A stretch of DNA of 64,000 nucleotides from assembly GCA_016705235.1 (NCBI GenBank), contig JADIYP010000001.1, positions 372,001 through 436,000 on the forward strand, read 5' to 3'. The stretch's first letter is position 1; each line of letters opens with the position of its first letter. The stretch is from Candidatus Leptovillus affinis (GTDB lineage Bacteria > Chloroflexota > Anaerolineae > Promineifilales > Promineifilaceae). Both the position numbers and the translations under genes were made by a program. The notes beneath the pieces are model-generated. The model ran no database searches and was not told the origin of the DNA. It saw only the letters and a list, made by a program, of their open reading frames with translations. Positions 1 to 8,604 of the stretch are shown one piece after another.

Positions 1-1
1 A

Positions 2-112
2 TTACAACAGAGCGGCGGCTTCCGGGCCAATGAACTGAATCGCATTCAGAGAATGGTTGAAGTAAACCAGGAATTGTTATTGAGGGAATGGGATGAATAC
101 TTTAACGACTGA
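2..112 (+). CDS. DUF4160 family protein, C-terminal end only
   Basis: The last 36 codons of a gene that starts before the window end at the TGA at 110-112. The peptide (ending LLLREWDEYFND) looks like the helical tail of DUF4160 proteins, where a conserved Trp lies close to the C-terminus. It overlaps the next gene by 20 bases. DUF4160 and DUF2442 genes are commonly paired in bacteria, sometimes discussed as toxin-antitoxin-like modules, so the pairing supports the assignment. No function can be inferred from the fragment. Confidence 0.6.
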   Translation, partial: LQQSGGFRANELNRIQRMVEVNQELLLREWDEYFND

Positions 113-383
113 ACTCCATGTAAAAGCCTCTGGTGTTTCCATTAGTGAAGATATGCTGACGGTTGATCTCGTGGACGGCCGTTCCCTTTCTATCCCCCTC
201 ATTTGGTATCCACGTTTGTGGCACGGCACGGACCAGGAACGGCAGCATTGGGAATGGATTGGCGACGGCGTCGGCATCCATTGGCCAGACCTGGATGAAG
301 ACATCAGCATCGAAGGGCTGCTTCTGGGCCGGCGCTCCGGCGAGAGCCAGCGATCGTTGCAGCGCTGGCTAGAAAACCGGTAA
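93..383 (+). CDS. DUF2442 domain protein
   Basis: A 96-residue protein carrying the DUF2442 signature: a short beta-rich N-terminus, a central R/W-rich stretch, then WIGDGVGIHWPDLDEDISIEGLL, the family's hallmark GIHWPxLDEDIS motif. Its ATG lies inside the 3' end of the DUF4160 gene, so the two are translationally coupled. Many such pairs are annotated as possible toxin-antitoxin or accessory modules, but the biochemical role is not established. The frame ends 12 bases before the PBP1A start. Confidence 0.75.
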   Translation: MNTLTTELHVKASGVSISEDMLTVDLVDGRSLSIPLIWYPRLWHGTDQERQHWEWIGDGVGIHWPDLDEDISIEGLLLGRRSGESQRSLQRWLENR

Positions 384-395
384 TCCGTACAGCCC

Positions 396-3300
396 ATGCC
401 TAAAACCACGCAGGTCATCCATTGGCGCGCCCGGCGGCAGCGGCGGCGGCAGCGCAGCGGGCAGGCTGTCTTAAAGATAGCTGGTTTGTTGTTGTTGGTT
501 GGTTTGTTGGTTGGTTTGTTCGGGATGATAGGGAGTGTGGGGGCGGTAACGGCCGTCTACGCCTACTTCACCCAGGACTTGCCCGACTTCACCCAACTGG
601 AAGCCCTCGGCCAAAACGAAAGCGACACCTTCGAGACCAGCAAAATCTACGCCTGGGGCGACCCCCAGCCCGACGCAACCCGCGACCTCGTTCTCATCTA
701 CGAAATCATCGACCCGCTCGGCGGCGACCGGCAGTGGGTGAAGCTGGACCAGACGCCGCAAGCCCTCGTGGACGCCACCATCGCCATCGAAGACAAAACC
801 TTCTGGACCAACCCCGGCTACGACCTGCAAGGCATCGGCCGCGCCTTTTATGAATACGTGCTCGAAGGCGGCGGCGTGCAGGGCGGCTCCTCCATCACCC
901 AGCAGGTCGTTAAAAACAACCTCATCGAGCCGGAACGCCGCGCCGTCGGCGCGGAAGTTGGCTTCGACGATTACCGGCGCAAGGTAGAAGAACTGCTGCT
1001 CGCCCATCGCGCCACCAACACCTACACCAAAGAACAAATCCTGGAGTGGTACCTCAATACAAACTTCTACGGCAACCTGGCCTACGGCATCGAGGCGGCG
1101 GCGCGGGTTTACTTCGACAAAACGGCCGCCCAACTCACCCTGCCCGAAGCCGCCATGCTCGCCGCCATCCCTCAGTCGCCCGCGCTGAATCCGCTGGACA
1201 ACCCGGTGGCGGCCAAAGAGCGACAAGAACTGGTACTGGACGCCATGGCCCGCGAGGGCGCCATCACCAGCGAAGAGGCGGCAGCGGCCAAACTGGCCCC
1301 GCTGCAATTAGTCGAAGGGCCGGAAGCGCGTTTCGATATCATCGCGCCGCACTTTGCCCTGGAAGTGCGGCAGCAGTTGGAGGCCATGTTTGGCCCGGAA
1401 CTGGTACTCGGCGGCGGGCTGCGCGTCTACACCACGCTGGATCTGACCATGCAGCGGCAGGCGGAATGTGTGGCGCGGGCGCAGGTCGCCCGGCTCTCCG
1501 GTGATTTAGGCGACGGCCTGCCCGCCGACGAGCGCGACAACTGCCCGGCGCTGGCCTTCCTGCCGCCGCTCAATGCCGCCGACGTGGGGGTGGATCACAA
1601 AGTCAACAATACGGCCGTTATCATGCTAGACCCACGCACGGCCGAAATCAAAGCCCTGGTCGGCAGCCGCAGCTATTGGGACGAAAGCATCGACGGTTCC
1701 TTCAACGTGGCCGTCGATGGCCTGCGCCAGCCGGGCAGTTCCTTTAAGCCCTTCACCTATCTGACGGCGCTCAGTCAGGGCTACACCGCCGCCACGATGA
1801 TGCTGGACGTGGAAACCGACTTCGGCACGCCCTACAACGGCGTGCCCTACGTGCCGCAAAACTACGACCGCCAGTTCCACGGTCCCATCCGCCTGCGCGA
1901 GGCGTTGGGCAACAGCTACAACGTGCCCGCCGTGCAGGCCACCAGTTGGGTCGGCGTGGACAAGGTCATCCGCACGGCCCACAACCTGGGCATCACCAGC
2001 CTGGACAAAGGGGCCAACGCCTACGGCCTGTCGCTGACGCTGGGCGGCGGCGAGGTCACACTGCTGGACATGGTGTACGCCTATTCGGTGATGGACAACA
2101 TGGGTGTGATGGTCGGCCAGCCGCGCCCGGAAGCCGAGCAGCGATTGGGCTACCGCACGCTGGACCCGGTAATGATTTTGCGCGTGGAAGACCGCAACGG
2201 CCGTGTCCTCTACGAATACAACCAGCCGCAGCGCCGCGAAATCCTGACGCCGCAGCTGGCCTACCTGATGAACGACATCCTCTCCGACCGGCAGGCGCGC
2301 TGCGCCGGCTTTGGCTGCCCCAACGCCCTGGAACTGCCCGACAACCGCCCGGCGGCTGTTAAAACCGGCACCACCAACGATTACCGCGACGGCTGGACGG
2401 TGGGCTACACGCCGCAGCTCGTGACCGGCGTGTGGGTGGGCAACACCGACAATACGCCGATGGACAACGTGCCCGGCAGCAAGGGCGCGGCCCCCATCTG
2501 GCACGCGCTGATGAGTTGGGCGCTGCAAGATGAGGAAGTGGCGGTGTGGACACGGCCGTCTGGCCTGGTGGAAATGGCGGTGTGCAACATCTCCGGCCTG
2601 CTGCCCACCAGTCTGTGCCCCACCGTGTCCGAATTGTTCATCGCCGGCACGCAGCCGACCATTTACGACAACATCTACCAGGAATTTGCCGTGAACCGGG
2701 AGACCGGGCGGCTGGCGACGCTGTACACGCCGCCGGAACTGGTGGAGAACCGCGTTTACCGCGTCTACCCGGAAGCGGCGGCCGACTGGGTGCGCGAGAA
2801 TGAGATCGAACAGCCGCCGACGGAGTATGACACGATTGTGGAAACGGCCGTGTCCACCCCAGACGCCGCCATCACCAGCCCGGCCAGCTTCGCCGCCATC
2901 ACCGGCACACTTACCATCACCGGCACGGCGCGCGGCGACAACTTTGCCCATTACCGGCTGGCCTACTTCGCCGGCCTGTCGCCCAACGCCGTGCAAACCA
3001 TCGCCGATAATGTGACGGAACAAAAGACCGACGAGATTCTTGGCGTATGGGACACCAGCGAATTGAGCGGCCTCTATACACTGCTGCTAACCGTGGTGCG
3101 TAATGATGGCAGCTTCGCCGAAAGCAGCGTGCATGTCACCGTGGACAATCAGCCGCCAACGGCCGAAATCCTCTTCCCGCTGCCCAATCAACAAATCTTC
3201 ACCGACGAGGAGTGGGTGCTGGTGCAGGCCCAGGTGACGGACGATTTGTCGGTGGACCGGGTGGAGTTTTACGCCGACGGCGCGGAAGTGCCGTTTGCCA

Positions 3301-3437
3301 TCAGCACGGTGCCGCCGTTCACGGAGAAGTGGACGATTCCAGGTCCGGGCTGCCACACCTTCAAAGTGGTGGCGTTTGATGCGGCGGGGAATAAGGGGGA
3401 GGCAACGGCCGTGCCCGTTTGCCTGGTTGAGCGGTAA
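396..3437 (+). CDS. Class A penicillin-binding protein (PBP1A type)
   Basis: A bifunctional peptidoglycan synthase anchored in the membrane and acting outside it. A basic N-terminus is followed by one membrane segment (about residues 26-56). The GT51 transglycosylase has the catalytic EDKTFW motif (Glu132) and GGSSITQQ. The transpeptidase has SxxK (Ser448-Ser-Phe-Lys451), SYN near 507 and KTGTT near 656. After the catalytic part, residues about 840-1013 form two Ig-like beta modules, giving 1013 residues against 700-850 for typical PBP1A. The membrane segment is encoded by a TTGGTTTG-type tract (483-520), so that tract is in frame and kept. Probably a housekeeping cell-wall enzyme; the extra modules may bind wall polymers. 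Confidence 0.93.
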   Translation: MPKTTQVIHWRARRQRRRQRSGQAVLKIAGLLLLVGLLVGLFGMIGSVGAVTAVYAYFTQDLPDFTQLEALGQNESDTFETSKIYAWGDPQPDATRDLVLIYEIIDPLGGDRQWVKLDQTPQALVDATIAIEDKTFWTNPGYDLQGIGRAFYEYVLEGGGVQGGSSITQQVVKNNLIEPERRAVGAEVGFDDYRRKVEELLLAHRATNTYTKEQILEWYLNTNFYGNLAYGIEAAARVYFDKTAAQLTLPEAAMLAAIPQSPALNPLDNPVAAKERQELVLDAMAREGAITSEEAAAAKLAPLQLVEGPEARFDIIAPHFALEVRQQLEAMFGPELVLGGGLRVYTTLDLTMQRQAECVARAQVARLSGDLGDGLPADERDNCPALAFLPPLNAADVGVDHKVNNTAVIMLDPRTAEIKALVGSRSYWDESIDGSFNVAVDGLRQPGSSFKPFTYLTALSQGYTAATMMLDVETDFGTPYNGVPYVPQNYDRQFHGPIRLREALGNSYNVPAVQATSWVGVDKVIRTAHNLGITSLDKGANAYGLSLTLGGGEVTLLDMVYAYSVMDNMGVMVGQPRPEAEQRLGYRTLDPVMILRVEDRNGRVLYEYNQPQRREILTPQLAYLMNDILSDRQARCAGFGCPNALELPDNRPAAVKTGTTNDYRDGWTVGYTPQLVTGVWVGNTDNTPMDNVPGSKGAAPIWHALMSWALQDEEVAVWTRPSGLVEMAVCNISGLLPTSLCPTVSELFIAGTQPTIYDNIYQEFAVNRETGRLATLYTPPELVENRVYRVYPEAAADWVRENEIEQPPTEYDTIVETAVSTPDAAITSPASFAAITGTLTITGTARGDNFAHYRLAYFAGLSPNAVQTIADNVTEQKTDEILGVWDTSELSGLYTLLLTVVRNDGSFAESSVHVTVDNQPPTAEILFPLPNQQIFTDEEWVLVQAQVTDDLSVDRVEFYADGAEVPFAISTVPPFTEKWTIPGPGCHTFKVVAFDAAGNKGEATAVPVCLVER
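483..520 (+). repeat. TTGG/TTTG simple tract inside PBP1A
   Basis: Imperfect iteration of TTGGTTGG and TTTG units, here encoding the Leu/Val/Gly-rich membrane helix of PBP1A. Closely related tracts occur between genes at 8541-8581 and inside the PKS at 14827-14861, so this is a recurrent simple-sequence type in this genome. Confidence 0.6.
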
Positions 3438-3545
3438 CATCTGCTATCATGTGGCTCATTTGGGGGGCATTATAATCATCGTTTCTTCCGAAGATTTTGT
3501 TTCCAGAAAAGATTTTAGCGCAATGATGGGGTGTCTCTATAAAAA

Positions 3546-3580
3546 GGGCGCACGGCTGTTCTGCAAACGGCCGTGCGCCC
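3546..3580 (-). terminator. Rho-independent terminator of the PD40 gene
   Basis: Long GC-rich hairpin: arm GGGCGCACGGCTGTT at 3546-3560, loop CTGC, arm AAACGGCCGTGCGCCC at 3565-3580. On the minus strand it is followed by a T run (complement of the A stretch at 3540-3545), as expected for termination of the leftward gene ending at 3608. It may also stop rightward transcription from PBP1A, though no T run lies on that side. One arm contains an ACGGCCGT site. Confidence 0.75.
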
Positions 3581-3607
3581 TCAACAAACTGTCACTTGGC
3601 TTTTAGC

Positions 3608-4774
3608 TCACGGCAGCATAATCGGCGACCAGTTCGGCCAACGATCATCATCGTTGTCACTGCTGGTTAGGTTGGTATAACCCGTCCCATCCACGTTGAT
3701 GATAGAAATATCGCCTCTCTGAAGCAGGAAATCCTCGTCATAAACAATCTGCGTATCCGTCGCCGACAAGCTCATAGAGCGAAAAGGATACCCAGAACCT
3801 GGCACATTGGCCGTTACATTGACATAATCACCAGTTGTCGCATTAACGACAAACAGATTGACGGTGCCGCCAGAACTGGCCTCAGAGCCTTTAAAGAGGA
3901 TTTGCGAGCCAGATGTGTCCCAGGAAATTCCTTCTTCAACAAACTTTATCACGTTAGGATTGGTAACAAAGATTCTATTTGTTCCGTCAGGATTTACAGT
4001 TACCAGAGCAGAATCGGAGAACCCTGGAATAATAAAGGCAATTTTGTCGCCTTGCGGTGACCAAATTGGGTCAAGGTTGAAACCATTATTCGTTGATATA
4101 GTGACTTTGTTTGTCCCATTGGCATTCATCGTCAGGATGTGGCCGAGAAGGCTGATGGGATTCACACTCAGGTCTGCGAGATAGACAATTCTTGAACTAT
4201 CTGGCGACCAATCAAGCGACCGCTCATCAATATCGGTGCTGTTTGTCAGATTAACGAGTCCGGCGCCATCTCTGTTGACCACAAAAACGTCATGAACGCC
4301 CGCGACATCATCCCGATCCGACACAAAGCCCAGGCGGGTGGAGTCCGGCGACCAGACCACGCCTCTCGCTTGGGCCGTGGGTGTACCGCTAACTTTCAAC
4401 TTTTGCTCCCCAGTGCTGCTCATCACAAAGACGTCGGCGGCATTTTCTGTGCCTGATAAATAAGCGATCTGCGCGCCATCCGGGGACCAGGTGGGATAAG
4501 TTTCTGAAACCAATGGTGTATTGGTCAAATTTTTGACGTTGGCGCCGTCCGTGTCCATCATAAAGATGTCATACACGCCGCGCGCATTATCTCGATCAGA
4601 AGCGAAGATGATTTTGTAGGCTGGCGGGTTGTGTTTGACCATAATGGGCAAATAGGTGAATGTGTCTCCGGCAGCATCAGCGCCCACCATTTGCACCACT
4701 CCGCGACTACCAGCCATTACACTCAAAACTATCAACAGTAAAAATCCGACAAAAACTGGCATCCTGCGATTCAT
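3608..4774 (-). CDS. Secreted TolB-like PD40 beta-propeller protein
   Basis: A 388-residue exported protein with a signal peptide (about residues 1-25, MNRRMPVFVGFLLLIVLSVMAG). The body is built of PD40/WD40-like repeats of the TolB kind, each with SDRD, a WSPDG/WSPDS core and an I-x-Y/F strand, forming a predicted beta-propeller. Such domains usually bind proteins or wall components; no catalytic residues are visible and no Tol-Pal partners lie nearby. GGGAGG sits 6 bases before the ATG and supports the start. Monocistronic, closed by the hairpin at 3546-3580. Confidence 0.8.
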   Translation of the reverse strand: MNRRMPVFVGFLLLIVLSVMAGSRGVVQMVGADAAGDTFTYLPIMVKHNPPAYKIIFASDRDNARGVYDIFMMDTDGANVKNLTNTPLVSETYPTWSPDGAQIAYLSGTENAADVFVMSSTGEQKLKVSGTPTAQARGVVWSPDSTRLGFVSDRDDVAGVHDVFVVNRDGAGLVNLTNSTDIDERSLDWSPDSSRIVYLADLSVNPISLLGHILTMNANGTNKVTISTNNGFNLDPIWSPQGDKIAFIIPGFSDSALVTVNPDGTNRIFVTNPNVIKFVEEGISWDTSGSQILFKGSEASSGGTVNLFVVNATTGDYVNVTANVPGSGYPFRSMSLSATDTQIVYDEDFLLQRGDISIINVDGTGYTNLTSSDNDDDRWPNWSPIMLP

Positions 4775-4889
4775 AACGCAACCTCCCTAATTGGTATTGA
4801 AGTGAGCTGTGTTTTTTATTTGCCAACGGAGATGCGGACTCTCGACTCCCTCCTGGCATGCTGACAAATTATAGCCGGTTTTACGGCCG

Positions 4890-5390
4890 TTACGAAATCT
4901 CCACCAGCACCTGTTCCCGCAACACCGACTGGTTTACCTTCACCGGCAGCGCCCGCACCACACCGGCGCGTGGGGCGCGAATTTCGTTTTCCATTTTCAT
5001 TGCTTCCAGAATAAGCAGCGGTTGACCAGCTTTGACAGCCTGACCGGTCGCCACCATGACCCTGGTGATAAGACCGGGAATTGGGGCTTTGACACGGCCG
5101 TCGCCGCTGCGCACCGGCTGCGCGGCCGTGGCTGCCATATCGTGAACTTCCAACGTATGCAGACCGCCATAAGCCTTTATCCAATCGAGGTTGGGGTGAA
5201 AGGTCACTTCATACGGACGGCCGTCTACCACCATCCACTCCATCTCCGCAAAAGCTGCTTCCAGCTCTGGAATCAGCACCGAAACCGGTTTCCCATCAAC
5301 CATCACCGTAAAGGTGGATTCGTTTTGCGGAAAGACCGCCGCCTCGATTTCAAACGTTTGATCATCAATTGTGACAGCAAGTTTAGGCAT
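4890..5390 (-). CDS. Biotin carboxyl carrier subunit of acyl-CoA carboxylase
   Basis: 166 residues. The C-terminal half is a biotinyl/lipoyl domain with the canonical EAMKMENEI motif, the Lys near residue 130 being the biotin site, preceded by the PIPG turn of the hammerhead fold. The N-terminal half (about 1-90) is a beta-rich region of the kind found in stand-alone acyl-CoA carboxylase carriers. It would swing carboxybiotin between the biotin carboxylase (28 bases upstream) and the carboxyltransferase. Last gene of the leftward carboxylase run and probably co-transcribed with it. Confidence 0.9.
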   Translation of the reverse strand: MPKLAVTIDDQTFEIEAAVFPQNESTFTVMVDGKPVSVLIPELEAAFAEMEWMVVDGRPYEVTFHPNLDWIKAYGGLHTLEVHDMAATAAQPVRSGDGRVKAPIPGLITRVMVATGQAVKAGQPLLILEAMKMENEIRAPRAGVVRALPVKVNQSVLREQVLVEIS

Positions 5391-5418
5391 AATTCACTTC
5401 TCGTTGCATGGGTTGCCG

Positions 5419-6897
5419 CTATTCGGGCAAACGGCGGCTGTCTTGATGCCAGCCGTGCAAAGCGCGCGCCGGGACCGACGGCCGAAACATCTGGTTACGG
5501 CGCACATACAACATGGCGGCAATCACCGCCAGATCGTTAAAGTAGGTTTCACGCTGCGGTGTGCAGCTAAACGCGGTGTTGAGCAGATTGGTATCGTAAC
5601 GGCCGTTCGCAAACGCCGGCGCGCACAACACATGCTGCAACAACGGCAGATTCGTTGGCGTCCCCACCAGTTGGAAATCTTCCACCGCCCGGCGAATCCG
5701 CGCCAGGCACTGCGCCCGGTCCGCGCCCCAAACCGTCAGCTTGGCAATCAGCGAATCATAATTGCCCGGCACATCACATTCTGAATAAACATACGTGTCA
5801 ACACGCACTTCTGGCCCACCGGGCAGGCGCACCCGCCGCAGCCGTCCAGGACTGGGCAGCCGCCGCCACGGGTCTTCGGCATGGATGCGGCACAACATCG
5901 CCCAACCTTCCAGGCGCACATCGGCTTGCGTCCAGCCTAACGGCTCGCCAGCGGCAATTCGCAGTTGTTCCTGGACCAGATTCATGCGCGTGATCATCTC
6001 CGTCAGCGCATGGTCAACCTGGATGCGCGACTTGATCTCGGTGAAGAAAAAGTTGCCCTCGGTGTCCACCAAAAATTCGACAGTGCCCGCATTTTCATAG
6101 TTGAACAGGCGGGCAATGCCCAACGCCGCAGCCCAAATTTCCTGGCGCAGGTCGGGGGTCAGGCAAGGCGCAGGCGATTCTTCTACCACCTTGCGGTTGC
6201 TGTATTGCAGCGAACCTTCACGCTCACCCAGGTGGATGATATTGCCCGATTTGTCCGCCAGTATTTGCACGCCCACTTGATGCGCCGGCAGTATCGCCTT
6301 TTCCAGATAGACGCGCCGGTTGCCATAGACTGCCTGCGCTTCCATTTGCGCCCGCTGCACGGTGGCTTCCAAATTTTGTGGGCTTTTCAGCAGCCGTTCG
6401 GCTGAGCCGCGCCCGCCGCTGCACGATTTCACCACCAACGGGTACCCGATGAGGTCGGCGGCGGCTTCCAGGGCATTGAGATCGCTTTCATCGAAGGAAA
6501 TAGGCGCATAATCGACAACCGGGAACCCGGCGGCGCGCGCTTTAGCCAGCGCTTCGATTTTGTTGCGCAAGGTTTGGAGAACGGCCGTTCCCGGCCCCAC
6601 AAACACAATCCCCGCCGCCTCACACGCCGCCACAAACGCCGGTTCCTCCGCCAAATAGCCATACCCCGGATGAACAGCATCCGCGCCCGTTTCCTGAGCA
6701 ATGCGCAAAATCGCCTCCTGATCCAGAAAACCCTGAGGAGAATCCAGCCGCACACATTCATCCGCAATGCGCACATGCCGCGAACCGGCATCCGGCGCTT
6801 CATACAACGCAATCGTATGCAGCCCCATCTCCCGGCAAGTAATAATAATTCGCGTGGCAATCTCACCACGATTCGCAATCAAGATTTTCTTAAACAT
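5419..6897 (-). CDS. Biotin carboxylase subunit, divergent active site
   Basis: 492 residues from the ATG at 6897; a longer in-frame start at 6942 adds 15 residues unlike the family, whereas MFKKILIANRGEIA is the classical N-terminus. ATP-grasp fold: N-terminal Rossmann-like part, ATP-binding centre, C-terminal domain with CRIHAEDP. It should carboxylate biotin on the adjacent carrier. Several normally fixed residues differ: the glycine-rich loop reads KSCSGGRGSAE, RHVEIQ is replaced by HQVGVQ, ERDCS by EREGS, RRHQK by YSNRK and EMNTRxQVEH by EIKSRIQVDH. The catalytic Lys and Arg equivalents are kept. Either a diverged clade or an enzyme with altered activity. Confidence 0.88.
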   Translation of the reverse strand: MFKKILIANRGEIATRIIITCREMGLHTIALYEAPDAGSRHVRIADECVRLDSPQGFLDQEAILRIAQETGADAVHPGYGYLAEEPAFVAACEAAGIVFVGPGTAVLQTLRNKIEALAKARAAGFPVVDYAPISFDESDLNALEAAADLIGYPLVVKSCSGGRGSAERLLKSPQNLEATVQRAQMEAQAVYGNRRVYLEKAILPAHQVGVQILADKSGNIIHLGEREGSLQYSNRKVVEESPAPCLTPDLRQEIWAAALGIARLFNYENAGTVEFLVDTEGNFFFTEIKSRIQVDHALTEMITRMNLVQEQLRIAAGEPLGWTQADVRLEGWAMLCRIHAEDPWRRLPSPGRLRRVRLPGGPEVRVDTYVYSECDVPGNYDSLIAKLTVWGADRAQCLARIRRAVEDFQLVGTPTNLPLLQHVLCAPAFANGRYDTNLLNTAFSCTPQRETYFNDLAVIAAMLYVRRNQMFRPSVPARALHGWHQDSRRLPE

Positions 6898-6972
6898 AGT
6901 TTTCTCTTGGTCAGGTAGTCGTGTAGTCTGGTGGTCTGGCAATCATCCTTTCGACCACTCGACTAATCGCCC

Positions 6973-8520
6973 CTACATCGGCGAAATCCCATGCTTCTTG
7001 GGCAAATGCCGTTCGCGCTTGGACAACGACACTTCCAGACTGCGGATTAACACCCGCCGCGTATCTTTCGGCTCGATCACCTCATCAATCAGACCGCGCG
7101 ACGCGGCGACGTAAGGATTGTTGAAGCTGCGTTCGTAGTTGTCCACTAATTTTTCCCGCTCGGTCTGGGAATTTTCCGCCGCCTTTAGCTCGCGCCGGAA
7201 AAGGATATTTACGGCCCCTTCCGCGCCCATTACGGCGATTTCGGCGTTGGGCCAGGCATACAGCAGGTCACCGCGCAGCCCCTTGCTGCTCATCACGCAG
7301 TAAGCGCCGCCGTAGCTTTTACGCAAGATCACCATGAGCTTCGGCACGGTGGCCTCGCTGTAGGCGTAAATCATGCGCGCCCCATTGCGAATGATGCCGC
7401 TGTACTCCTGATCGGTGCCGGGCAAAAAGCCGGGCACATCTTGCAGCGTCAAAATCGGGATGTTGTAGGCGTCGCAAATGCGGATGAAATGGGCAGTCTT
7501 GATCGACGCTTTGATGTCGATGCAGCCCGCCAGCACCATCGGCTGATTGGCCACAATGCCAATCACCCAGCCGTTGAGACGGGCAAAACCGACGACCATG
7601 TTTTCGGCCCAAAGCTGGTGCACCTCGAAGAACGCGCCATCATCCACAATGCTGGTGATGACTTGATGCACGTCATAGGGTTTGTGCGGATCGGTGGGAA
7701 CGATTTTTTCCAGTTCTGGGCAGAGTCGGTGGGGATCGTCTACTGGCTGGATGTAGGGTGGGTCTTCTTTGTTATTGGAGGGCAGATAGCTCAGCAGCTG
7801 GCGCGCCCGGTTCAGGCAAGTGCGGTCATCTTGCGTCAGGAAATGGCAAACGCCGCTTTCGTGGCTGTGGATCATGCCGCCGCCCAGGTCTTCCAGACTG
7901 ACGTTCTCTTGCATCACCGATTTAACCACATCCGGCCCGGTGATGAACATGAAGCTGTTCTCGGTCATGAAGACGAAGTCGGTGAGCGCCGGGGAGTAGA
8001 CCGCGCCGCCGGCGCACGGCCCCATGATGAGCGAAAGTTGGGGGATGACGCCGGAGGCTTCGCAGTTGGCGTCGAAGATTTTGGCGTAGCCGCCTAAGCT
8101 GTCTACACCTTCCTGGATGCGCGCGCCGCCGGAGTCGTTGAGGGCGATGAAGGGGCAGCCGTATTGCAAGGCCATGCGCATGGCCTTGACGATCTTGTTG
8201 GCGTGCATTTCGCCGAGCGACCCGCCCATGACGGACACATCTTGGGCGGCGATGAAGACGTGACGGCCGTTTACCAACCCAAATCCCGTCACCACGCCAT
8301 CGCCATACCGGGACTCCTTGCCGCCCAGGTACGTCTCGTACCGCGGCAGCACCAGCGAGTCGATTTCTTCAAACGTGCCCGGATCAAACAACAGATCAAT
8401 GCGCTCGCGGGCCGTCAGGCGGCCTTTGCTGTGCTGGCGGTCGGCTTCTTCGGCCGTGCCAAATGTTTCTGCTTTGCGCTGGCGCAAATCCTGCAAGTAA
8501 TCATCCATTTCTCGAACCAT
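6973..8520 (-). CDS. Acyl-CoA carboxylase carboxyltransferase (beta) subunit
   Basis: 515 residues, the full length of PccB/AccD5-type carboxyltransferases with N- and C-terminal crotonase-like halves. Visible motifs are GARIQEG in the first half and DVPGFLPGTDQEY followed by YGGAYCVMSSK in the second. It transfers the carboxyl group from carboxybiotin to an acyl-CoA. The residue after GGAY, which is Asp in propionyl-type and Ile in acetyl-type actinobacterial enzymes, is Cys, so the substrate cannot be called. GGAGGAGAC just upstream fixes the start. In context it could feed malonyl-type extender units to the PKS. Confidence 0.92.
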   Translation of the reverse strand: MVREMDDYLQDLRQRKAETFGTAEEADRQHSKGRLTARERIDLLFDPGTFEEIDSLVLPRYETYLGGKESRYGDGVVTGFGLVNGRHVFIAAQDVSVMGGSLGEMHANKIVKAMRMALQYGCPFIALNDSGGARIQEGVDSLGGYAKIFDANCEASGVIPQLSLIMGPCAGGAVYSPALTDFVFMTENSFMFITGPDVVKSVMQENVSLEDLGGGMIHSHESGVCHFLTQDDRTCLNRARQLLSYLPSNNKEDPPYIQPVDDPHRLCPELEKIVPTDPHKPYDVHQVITSIVDDGAFFEVHQLWAENMVVGFARLNGWVIGIVANQPMVLAGCIDIKASIKTAHFIRICDAYNIPILTLQDVPGFLPGTDQEYSGIIRNGARMIYAYSEATVPKLMVILRKSYGGAYCVMSSKGLRGDLLYAWPNAEIAVMGAEGAVNILFRRELKAAENSQTEREKLVDNYERSFNNPYVAASRGLIDEVIEPKDTRRVLIRSLEVSLSKRERHLPKKHGISPM

Positions 8521-8540
8521 AGTGTCTCCTCCAGACTGGA

Positions 8541-8581
8541 GTTTGTTTGTTGGAATGTTGGTTTGTTGGTTGGTTTGTTGG
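8541..8581. repeat. TTGG/TTTG simple tract between genes
   Basis: GTTTGTTTGTTGG and GGTTTGTTGGTTGG units fill most of the 84-base gap between the PPTase stop and the carboxyltransferase start. Same simple sequence as at 483-520 and 14827-14861. No promoter or terminator is apparent in the gap. Confidence 0.6.
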
Positions 8582-8604
8582 CGAGCAGCAAACTAGCCAA
8601 CAAA

